A DNA stretch of 12,076 nt from Treponema sp. (GTDB taxonomy: Bacteria > Spirochaetota > Spirochaetia > Treponematales > Treponemataceae): the NCBI GenBank assembly GCA_024691265.1, contig JAILNT010000397.1, positions 1-12,076 on the forward strand, given 5' to 3'. Within the stretch, counting starts at the first letter, position 1. Each line of letters opens with the position of its first letter. Below the pieces are notes generated by a model. The model was not told where the DNA came from. It was given only the letters and a program-made list of their open reading frames with translations, and made no database searches. Made by a program: the position numbers and the translations under genes. Below are positions 7,081-12,076 of the stretch, piece after piece.

Positions 7081-8436
7081 TTAATTGGATTCAGCAGCTC
7101 CAGGAAGTCCTATGTCCTGTCTGTAGAACATTCCTTTGAATGCTATTCCTTTCATGGCTTTATATGCATTCTGCCATGCTTCATCAAAAGTTTTGCCTAA
7201 AGCATTGCAAGCAAGAACTCTACCGCCGCTTGTTATAAGCTGTTTTGAGTCTTCATCGCAAGAAGCTCTTCTGTTTATAATAGCTCCAGCAATAAATACT
7301 TTAGCTTTTGCTTCTTCTACGATTTCGTTGTTTATTTTTATTTCCATGCCTTTTTTGTAGCTTCCAGGATAGCCGCCGGATACTGCTACAGGTGAAACAG
7401 AGAAGGCTTTTTTCCAATTCATCTGGAAAGAAGAGAGACTTCCGTCTGTTATTGCTTTACAAAGAGCTGCAAAGTCGAAATCCATTAAAGGCAATACAGC
7501 CTGGGTTTCAGGGTCTCCCAGTCTAACGTTATATTCAAGGCATTTTGGGCCGTCTTTTGTGAGCATAACTCCGAAGAAGATGAAGCCTCTATAGTCCATT
7601 TTTTCATCAATGAGACCTTTTAGAGTTGGTTGAAGTATTCTTTCTTCAAACATTTTCATCTGTTCTTCTGTTACATCTGGTACTGGAGCGACAGCTCCCA
7701 TTCCTCCTGTATTAGGTCCTCTGGCTCCGTCATTAAGCCTCTTGTGGTCACGGGCACTTACAAATGGAATAATACAGTCTTTTCCTTCTTTTTCTAATTC
7801 TGGAGTTACGGAAACAGCTGCAAGTACGGAAATTTCAACTCCACGAAGATATTCTTCTATAACGAGTTTCTTTCCTGCTTCTCCAACTTTTCCTTCTTCC
7901 ATTAAATCTTTTACAGCATTTAAGGCTTCGTCTTTTGTTTTTGCAACAACAACGCCTTTTCCGGCTGCAAGTCCATCTGCTTTTATTACTATTGGTGCAC
8001 CTTTTTCTTCTATATAGTTGAAAGCTTCGTTTTTATCAGTGAATGTCCTGCTTTCTGCACAGGCAACACCGTATTTTTGCATAAACTCTTTTGATAAGTC
8101 TTTGCTTGCTTCAAGCATAGCTCCCTGCTTTTTAGGACCTACTGTAGGAATTCCGTTTTGCCAGAGTGCATCAGAAATACCTTCTGCAAGAGGATTTTCA
8201 GGACCGATAACTGCAAGTTCACAATTTTCATGTTTTGCAATTTCTGCATATCGATTGTTTCCTGATATACCTGAAAGATATGTGCAGTCTGTTATTTCAA
8301 GATTACGACATTTGTTTTCTACAGCTGTTCCACCATTTCCAGGAACGCAGACAACCTCGTCAACCATTGAGCTCTGAGAAAGCTTCCAGGCGATAGCATG
8401 CTCTCTGCCACCGCTTCCAACTACTAATATTTTCAT
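7081..8436 (-). CDS. purD: Phosphoribosylamine-glycine ligase (GAR synthetase)
   Basis: Second step of de novo purine synthesis: ATP-dependent joining of glycine to 5-phosphoribosylamine. The 451-residue ATP-grasp enzyme starts MKILVVGSGGREHA, the usual PurD N-terminus. It continues with IVIKADGLAAGKGVVVA (ATP-grasp lysine and glycine loop), ARDHKRLNDG then GPNTGGMGAVAP, and RLGDPETQ near residue 304 (metal ligands). It is about 20 residues longer than E. coli PurD, mostly through a short insertion before the ARDHKR motif and one near the C-terminus. I chose the ATG at 8436; the frame extends to 8472, but the extra 12 residues fit no PurD start. No clear Shine-Dalgarno is visible. No other purine gene lies in the window. 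Confidence 0.95.
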   Translation of the reverse strand: MKILVVGSGGREHAIAWKLSQSSMVDEVVCVPGNGGTAVENKCRNLEITDCTYLSGISGNNRYAEIAKHENCELAVIGPENPLAEGISDALWQNGIPTVGPKKQGAMLEASKDLSKEFMQKYGVACAESRTFTDKNEAFNYIEEKGAPIVIKADGLAAGKGVVVAKTKDEALNAVKDLMEEGKVGEAGKKLVIEEYLRGVEISVLAAVSVTPELEKEGKDCIIPFVSARDHKRLNDGARGPNTGGMGAVAPVPDVTEEQMKMFEERILQPTLKGLIDEKMDYRGFIFFGVMLTKDGPKCLEYNVRLGDPETQAVLPLMDFDFAALCKAITDGSLSSFQMNWKKAFSVSPVAVSGGYPGSYKKGMEIKINNEIVEEAKAKVFIAGAIINRRASCDEDSKQLITSGGRVLACNALGKTFDEAWQNAYKAMKGIAFKGMFYRQDIGLPGAAESN

Positions 8437-8490
8437 AACAGCTATGATAAACAGAATGAAGTATTTTTGCAATCTTAATATATTATGCTA

Positions 8491-8518
8491 TTGAGCAATC
8501 TGCTTAAATATTGATAAT
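8491..8518 (+). promoter_or_regulatory. Possible promoter of the zinc-ribbon gene
   Basis: TTGAGC (8491-8496) and GATAAT (8513-8518) are 16 bases apart. The predicted start near 8525 is only about three bases before the ATG at 8528, which has no Shine-Dalgarno, suggesting a nearly leaderless message. Confidence 0.4.
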
Positions 8519-8534
8519 TATAGCATTATGTCAA
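8505..8534 (-). promoter_or_regulatory. Possible purD promoter
   Basis: On the minus strand, TTGACA (8534-8529) and TATTTA (8510-8505) are 18 bases apart, giving a start near 8498 and a leader of about 60 bases. The -35 box overlaps the first codons of the divergent gene. The -10 match is moderate. Confidence 0.35.
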
Positions 8535-8965
8535 AAATATTTGCGTGGATAATGCTCATTGTTGCTGTTATTCTTATCATGTGGGGACTTTCGTTATTTA
8601 ATGCATGGAGAGCCAGTAAAGCAAGGCAAAAGATTGAGGCTAAAAAGCTTAAAGAAGAAAATAAAAAGCTTTTGGTTACTTGCCCGATATGTAATTCTCC
8701 TTTAAGAAAAGGTGAAAATATTATTTCCAGGGTTTACCGCCCTATGAATGTTCCGGAGCAATATTGTTCTATAAGCGGCTGTCCTCATTGTTTCCCTATT
8801 TGTGAACCAGGTCTTGAAAGAAAATGTCCTGTTTGTGGAAAAGAAATTCCTATGAAAGGCTATCTAATAGCTCACTTATTTAATTATAAGAACGGAAAAC
8901 GTCATGTTCTTGTTACGGGCTGTAGTGAAGAAGCAGTTTTTAAGCATATTGATATAAAAAAATAA
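8528..8965 (+). CDS. Small membrane-anchored zinc-ribbon protein, function unknown
   Basis: 145 residues. One N-terminal membrane helix (about residues 6-25) is followed by a basic, charged stretch (28-47) that may be a short coiled coil, then a cysteine-rich domain: CPIC (52-55), C80, CPHC (85-88), C92 and CPVCG (100-104). Eight cysteines in pairs suggest two zinc sites, as in treble-clef or zinc-ribbon proteins, with C132 extra. By the positive-inside rule, the basic stretch after the helix suggests a cytoplasmic zinc domain. I do not recognise a named family. It is divergent from purD (91 bases between the starts) and upstream of flaB, with no clear functional link to either. The ATG at 8528 is the only sensible start, but no ribosome binding site precedes it. 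Confidence 0.75.
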   Translation: MSKIFAWIMLIVAVILIMWGLSLFNAWRASKARQKIEAKKLKEENKKLLVTCPICNSPLRKGENIISRVYRPMNVPEQYCSISGCPHCFPICEPGLERKCPVCGKEIPMKGYLIAHLFNYKNGKRHVLVTGCSEEAVFKHIDIKK

Positions 8966-8979
8966 TGTTTTTGTTGTCT

Positions 8980-9001
8980 AATTTTATTAATTGATAAAAT
9001 T
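8980..9001 (+). terminator. Weak AT-only stem-loop after the zinc-ribbon gene
   Basis: AATTTTAT (8980-8987) pairs with ATAAAATT (8994-9001) around TAATTG, then CTTTTAATTA. It is 14 bases after the stop codon. The stem has no G-C pairs, so termination would be weak. From here to 9121 I see only AT-rich sequence without a supported gene. Confidence 0.35.
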
Positions 9002-9121
9002 CTTTTAATTACTAATTGAAAATTCTGTATGACAAAGAAATGCCTCTTTTTTGTTCTTTATATCTTTACATATTTGCCATAAAGAATTCCAGAATAAGAA
9101 AATAATTTAATCAAAAAAGTA

Positions 9122-9140
9122 AAAATTCTAAACGAATTTT
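9122..9140. repeat. Short inverted repeat before the flaB promoter
   Basis: AAAATTC (9122-9128) and GAATTTT (9134-9140) flank TAAAC and end one base before the flaB -35 element. It could be an operator or a bent AT-rich upstream element, but chance is likely in sequence this AT-rich. Confidence 0.25.
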
Positions 9141-9141
9141 G

Positions 9142-9168
9142 TAAAGTCTTTTTTTGGGTCTCCGATGA
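9142..9168 (+). promoter_or_regulatory. Sigma-28 (FliA)-type promoter of flaB
   Basis: TAAAGTCT (9142-9149), 11 bases, then TCCGATGA (9161-9168) matches the flagellar sigma-28 consensus TAAAGTTT-N11-GCCGATAA at exact spacing, with one mismatch in the -35 and two in the -10. The predicted start is near 9175, leaving a 5' UTR of about 83 bases. Late flagellar sigma-28 control of flagellin is established in many motile bacteria. Confidence 0.8.
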
Positions 9169-9195
9169 TTAAAACATAGGGTGGTGATAAATCAT

Positions 9196-9226
9196 TCTAG
9201 GGGATAGACGGGGAGAAAACCCTGTC
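9196..9226 (+). promoter_or_regulatory. GGA-loop hairpins in the flaB 5' UTR (candidate CsrA sites)
   Basis: Two overlapping small hairpins. TCTA/TAGA (9196-9199 with 9205-9208) has loop GGGGA. GACGGGG (9207-9213) pairs with CCCTGTC (9220-9226) around AGAAAA, placing GGGGA at the stem-loop edge. A third GGA is in the Shine-Dalgarno AAGGAG (9243-9248). Paired GGA motifs, one covering the ribosome binding site, are the arrangement CsrA uses on Bacillus hag mRNA. No csrA or fliW gene lies in this window, so the role is inferred. Confidence 0.35.
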
Positions 9227-9257
9227 AAAAATCAATTATTATAAGGAGATACACATC

Positions 9258-10118
9258 ATGGTTATCAATCACAACATGAGTGCAATGTTCGCTTCACGTG
9301 CAGGTGGAATTAACGAGTCAGCCCAGGTAAAGAATATGGAAAAACTTTCTTCTGGCACAAAGATTAATCGTGCAGGAGATGATGCTTCAGGACTCGCTGT
9401 TTCAGAAAAGATGCGTAGCCAGATTCGTGGTTTGAACCAGGCAGCTCAGAATGCTCAGAATGGTATTTCTTTCATCCAGACAACAGAAGGTTATTTGGAA
9501 GAAACAACAGATATCGTACAGCGTCTTCGTGAATTGGCTGTACAGTCTTCAAACGGTATCTATACAGATGAAGACAGAATGCAGATTCAGGTTGAAGTTT
9601 CTCAGCTTGTTGCAGAAGTTGACCGCGTAGCTTCTCAGGCTCAGTTCAACGGTATGAACATGTTGACAGGACGCTTTGCTCGCTCTGATGGAGAGAACAC
9701 AGTTACAGCTTCTTTGTGGATTCACGTTGGTGCAAACATGGACCAGAGAACACAGGTTTATGTTGGAACAATGACAGCAGCAGCTTTGGGAGTACGCGAA
9801 GTTGGAACAGAACAGATTCTTTCTTTACAGACTCCAGACGATGCAAACCGTGCAATCGGAACATTGGACGAAGCTTTGAAGAAGATCAACAAGCAGCGTG
9901 CTGACCTCGGTGCTTACCAGAACCGCCTCGAAGAGACAGTTAAGGGTGTTAACATCAGTGCTGAGAACTTACAGGCAGCTGAAAGCCGTATCCGTGATAC
10001 AGACATGGCTCAGGAAATGGTTGACTTCACAAAGAACCAGGTTCTTTCTCAGGCTGGTACATCTATGTTGGCTCAGGCAAATCAGTCAACACAGAACGTA
10101 TTGAGCTTGATGCGCTAA
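9258..10118 (+). CDS. flaB: Flagellar filament core protein, class B flagellin
   Basis: Core subunit of the periplasmic flagellar filament of spirochaetes, exported by the flagellar type III system. 286 residues, the usual FlaB length. The N-terminal D0/D1 region ([41 protein letters not shown]) and C-terminal D1/D0 region ([20 protein letters not shown], then [14 protein letters not shown]) are textbook flagellin. The middle is short, with no D2/D3 domains, as in spirochaete FlaBs. There is no signal peptide, unlike the sheath protein FlaA. The start is fixed by AAGGAG 9 bases upstream. The gene is transcribed alone from a sigma-28-like promoter to a strong terminator. Codon use is richer in C-ending codons (AAC, TTC, ATC) than its neighbours, as expected for very high expression. 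Treponemes usually have several flaB copies; which paralogue this is cannot be told. Confidence 0.97.
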   Translation: MVINHNMSAMFASRAGGINESAQVKNMEKLSSGTKINRAGDDASGLAVSEKMRSQIRGLNQAAQNAQNGISFIQTTEGYLEETTDIVQRLRELAVQSSNGIYTDEDRMQIQVEVSQLVAEVDRVASQAQFNGMNMLTGRFARSDGENTVTASLWIHVGANMDQRTQVYVGTMTAAALGVREVGTEQILSLQTPDDANRAIGTLDEALKKINKQRADLGAYQNRLEETVKGVNISAENLQAAESRIRDTDMAQEMVDFTKNQVLSQAGTSMLAQANQSTQNVLSLMR

Positions 10119-10158
10119 GTTTAGCTATAGCTTGAATTATTAATATCTAGTTAATAAT

Positions 10159-10191
10159 AAAGCCCGCTTTTTGATGAGCGGGCTTTTTTTT
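10159..10191. terminator. Bidirectional intrinsic terminator between flaB and the convergent operon
   Basis: AAAGCCCGCT (10159-10168) pairs perfectly with AGCGGGCTTT (10177-10186) around an 8-base loop. A T-run follows on the plus strand (10184-10191), and the minus-strand reading gives TTTATTATT. It serves flaB and probably also the operon ending at 10194. Confidence 0.92.
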
Positions 10192-10193
10192 AT

Positions 10194-10967
10194 TTAAGCT
10201 TTATTTTCGTCTATAAGAATTTCTTCTTTAGGTAAATCGTTTTCTTCGCTTTTATTTTCTATCCTCATTTCTTGAGGAAAATCTACTTTTGTTTCTCCTA
10301 TAACGACTTTTTTTATTGAACTTCCCTCTCTAAGGTCAACTCTAATATTTAAATATGAATTACCAAGAGGTAGATACATAGCTGCCTGTTCTCTTCTGTA
10401 AGAAGGAAAGAACCATTTGAAAAGCCATGGAATATCATCTAATTCTGAATGATTTATTATGTAGCCGGGTATGTATACATCATTTTCATCAATACAGTAA
10501 ACAAGATTTGCTTTTTTTAATTCTTTATAGCTTATTTGTGGATTTGCATTTTCAGGAAGGTTTACAAGCAGTGTAAGTTCGTATGTTTTTATACTTTTGT
10601 TTTCAGATTCGTTATACCATATAAGGTCTTCATTTGCTTCTTCTATACTGTATATTTTGAAGTTGATGTCTTTTAGCTTTTTTAGAAGCCCTTTACTCCA
10701 GCCTTTTCTTGCACTTTCATAATTTACAGCTGCAATGTGAGAAACGGAGCTTGTTAAACTTCCGTTTGAAATTGAAGAAATCAGAATCGTTGCTGAAACT
10801 CCTCCAAATATAATACTTGTTATGGCAAATATTACACAGCCTTTTGCGTTTTTTTTACCAAAATCTTTTTTAGTTATAAGATGATATATACCTTTTATAA
10901 GATATATCCAGAATAAGGCTGCTAATATAAGGGATAATACGAAAGTAATTCCTATTGCTATGAACAT
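10194..10967 (-). CDS. Two-helix membrane protein of unknown function, last gene of the dnaX-ybaB-recR operon
   Basis: 257 residues, not recognised. There are two N-terminal membrane helices (about 3-27 and 43-65) joined by a short basic loop (TKKDFGKKNAKG), then a soluble region of about 190 residues, probably on the same side as the N-terminus, with mixed alpha/beta character, and a highly acidic tail (about 235-257). I see no cysteines in the soluble part other than one in VYCIDEND, and no catalytic motif. The start has a very strong Shine-Dalgarno, AGGAGGAG (minus strand, 10980-10973), 5 bases before the ATG. It begins 19 bases after the recR stop, so it is almost certainly co-transcribed, but nothing in the protein points to DNA repair. 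It ends at the terminator shared with flaB. Confidence 0.8.
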   Translation of the reverse strand: MFIAIGITFVLSLILAALFWIYLIKGIYHLITKKDFGKKNAKGCVIFAITSIIFGGVSATILISSISNGSLTSSVSHIAAVNYESARKGWSKGLLKKLKDINFKIYSIEEANEDLIWYNESENKSIKTYELTLLVNLPENANPQISYKELKKANLVYCIDENDVYIPGYIINHSELDDIPWLFKWFFPSYRREQAAMYLPLGNSYLNIRVDLREGSSIKKVVIGETKVDFPQEMRIENKSEENDLPKEEILIDENKA

Positions 10968-10986
10968 AATTTCTCCTCCTTTTTTT

Positions 10987-11574
10987 TTATAGAGATGTTC
11001 TTCCCTGGAAACTTCTTGCTAATGTTAGCTTATCAGCATATTCCAAATCGCCTCCAACAGGGATTCCACTTGCAAGTCGTGATATTTTGCAATTGTATTC
11101 ACTTAATGCATGCTGAATATATAAGGCAGTTGTATCTCCGTCTACAGTAGGATTGGTGGCAATTATCACTTCTCTTACATTGTCGTTTTTTACTCTTTGT
11201 ATGAGGCTTGCTATTCTAAGCTGTTCTGGTCCGATACCATCAAGTGGAGATATAACACCACCGAGAACATGAAAAAGTCCTGAAAATTCATGTACAGATT
11301 CTATTGTTTGTACGTCCTGGGCTTGTTCTACTACACAAAGTAAGCTTTTATCCCTCATTGGATTTGAGCAGATAGGGCAAGGGTCTATTTCTGTCCAGCT
11401 TCCACAGATAGAGCAAGGTTTTATTCTTTCTTGTAATGTAGATAATTGTTGGGCAAATCTTTGTAAAAAAGCTTTGTCCGCTTTTAAAAGGCTATTTGCA
11501 ATTCTGCTTGCACTTTTTTTACCGATACCTGGTAATCTGGAAAAGCTTTCTACTACTTCATCTAATGCGTTCAT
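10987..11574 (-). CDS. recR: Recombination mediator protein RecR
   Basis: DNA-binding member of the RecFOR pathway that helps load RecA on gapped single-stranded DNA. 195 residues, family-typical. Domains in order: helix-hairpin-helix (RLPGIGKKSASRIA, about 13-26), four-cysteine zinc finger (CSICG ... CPIC, about 56-72), Toprim domain (LLCVVEQAQDV, then GVISPLDGIGPEQL and ATNPTVDGDTTA), and the C-terminal RLASGIPVGGDLEYAD motif. The ATG shares its A with the TAA stop of ybaB (TAATG), so translation is probably coupled. The dnaX-ybaB-recR order is conserved in many bacteria. Confidence 0.97.
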   Translation of the reverse strand: MNALDEVVESFSRLPGIGKKSASRIANSLLKADKAFLQRFAQQLSTLQERIKPCSICGSWTEIDPCPICSNPMRDKSLLCVVEQAQDVQTIESVHEFSGLFHVLGGVISPLDGIGPEQLRIASLIQRVKNDNVREVIIATNPTVDGDTTALYIQHALSEYNCKISRLASGIPVGGDLEYADKLTLARSFQGRTSL

Positions 11575-11879
11575 TATATATTGAGTCCTGGCATTCCTGA
11601 AACTAATGGTCCAAGTTTTTCTTTCATGGCTTCCTGTACTTTTTCCATAGCATCATGGTGTGCTGCTATTATTAAGTCCTGAAGCATAGGTATATCTCTG
11701 TTATCTACTGCAATAGGGTCAAGATGAATTCCTACAATTTCCATTTTTCCATTTACAGTAACATTTACCATATTACCACCAGCAGAACCTGTTGCTGTAA
11801 TTGTTCCCATTTCTTCCTGTAATTGTTTTACTTGCTGCTGTATTGCACCTGCATTTTTTAGTAATTCAAAAGGGTTCAT
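11574..11879 (-). CDS. ybaB: YbaB/EbfC family nucleoid-associated protein
   Basis: 101-residue DNA-binding protein of the YbaB/EbfC family, which forms a tweezer-shaped dimer and coats DNA; the Borrelia member EbfC is a known nucleoid protein. Visible features are the N-terminal helix rich in Q and E (MNPFELLKNAGAIQQQVKQLQEEM), the beta core (GNMVNVTVNGKMEIVGIHLDP) and the helix DLIIAAHHDAMEKVQEAMKEK, ending GMPGLNI. The ATG overlaps the dnaX stop (ATGA), and AGGAGG (minus strand, 11891-11886) lies 6 bases upstream, inside the dnaX end. Its stop overlaps the recR start. Confidence 0.95.
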   Translation of the reverse strand: MNPFELLKNAGAIQQQVKQLQEEMGTITATGSAGGNMVNVTVNGKMEIVGIHLDPIAVDNRDIPMLQDLIIAAHHDAMEKVQEAMKEKLGPLVSGMPGLNI

Positions 11880-12076
11880 TTCTTTCCTCCTACAATAGTG
11901 CCTTTAAACTCGTCACAAATTATTTTTACCTGTAAAGGAAGCTCAACGGCTTCTTTTTTTATTTCAGGTTTTTTTTCTATTTTAAAGCTTTCTTGTTTTC
12001 CTTCTATCTTGCTTATAAAAGCTGATATTTTAGGTTCAAGCTTTTGTAACTGAACTAAATGATATGTATTAGATGT
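11876..12076 (-). CDS. dnaX: DNA polymerase III subunit gamma/tau, C-terminal end only
   Basis: The last 66 codons of a minus-strand gene that enters from the right edge and stops with TGA at 11878-11876, overlapping the ybaB ATG. The visible protein is charged and lysine-rich (KIEKKPEIKKE) and ends DEFKGTIVGGKK. No ATPase motif is in view, so the identity rests on position: dnaX normally lies immediately upstream of ybaB and recR, with tight overlaps as here, and a charged low-complexity C-terminus fits tau. Full-length DnaX would be the clamp-loader ATPase. Confidence 0.75.
   Translation of the reverse strand, partial: TSNTYHLVQLQKLEPKISAFISKIEGKQESFKIEKKPEIKKEAVELPLQVKIICDEFKGTIVGGKK

Noticed and set aside
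7136..8377. Several plus-strand frames opposite purD
   Set aside because: All are antisense to conserved ATP-grasp motifs and show no ribosome binding sites or recognisable domains.
8437..8472. Upstream start for purD adding 12 residues
   Set aside because: The added hydrophobic residues match no PurD N-terminus; MKILVVGSGGREHA is the normal beginning.
1..12076. CRISPR array, tRNA, insertion sequence or prophage signs
   Set aside because: No spaced direct repeats, cloverleaf, transposase or integrase reading frame was seen on either strand.

Overview
The window looks like chromosomal DNA of a treponeme-like spirochaete. The main evidence is a 286-residue class B flagellin of the Treponema FlaB type behind a sigma-28-like promoter, the dnaX-ybaB-recR gene order that I recall from Treponema, a type III glutamine synthetase, and an AT-rich composition. 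A complete purD suggests a gut or free-living species that makes its own purines, because pathogenic treponemes as I recall them lack this pathway. The species cannot be named from the sequence.

Layout from left to right. (1) An ABC exporter gene, open at the left edge, runs rightward and ends at a strong terminator. (2) uppP (undecaprenyl-diphosphatase) converges on it from the minus strand. (3) A nitrogen block runs rightward: glnN (type III glutamine synthetase), then an ammonium channel fused to a PII domain. Each has a leader with a terminator-like hairpin directly before the ribosome binding site. (4) purD lies on the minus strand and converges on the amt terminator. (5) A small membrane-anchored zinc-ribbon protein is divergent from purD. 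(6) flaB has its own sigma-28-like promoter, a 5' UTR with GGA-bearing hairpins, and a terminator. (7) A minus-strand operon enters from the right edge: dnaX (3' end only), ybaB, recR and an unrecognised two-helix membrane protein.

How the genes fit together. The Amt channel imports ammonium and GlnN fixes it into glutamine. The PII domain fused to the channel should sense ATP/ADP and 2-oxoglutarate and gate the pore without a separate GlnK. Its normal uridylylation tyrosine is replaced by valine, so control would be by ligand only. The most interesting non-coding signal is in the two nitrogen leaders. Both carry an intrinsic-terminator hairpin upstream of a run-of-G ribosome binding site. 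In both, the 5' arm of the terminator overlaps a small alternative hairpin with a six-base AAnGGC loop. This is compatible with regulated antitermination, for example by an ANTAR-type RNA-binding regulator, but only one such hairpin is clear in each leader, so the mechanism is a hypothesis. The amt leader also hides a strong ribosome binding site and a 17-codon reading frame inside the hairpin, overlapping the amt start.

I saw no tRNA, rRNA, CRISPR array, insertion sequence or attachment site. No gene-free stretch exceeds 300 bases.
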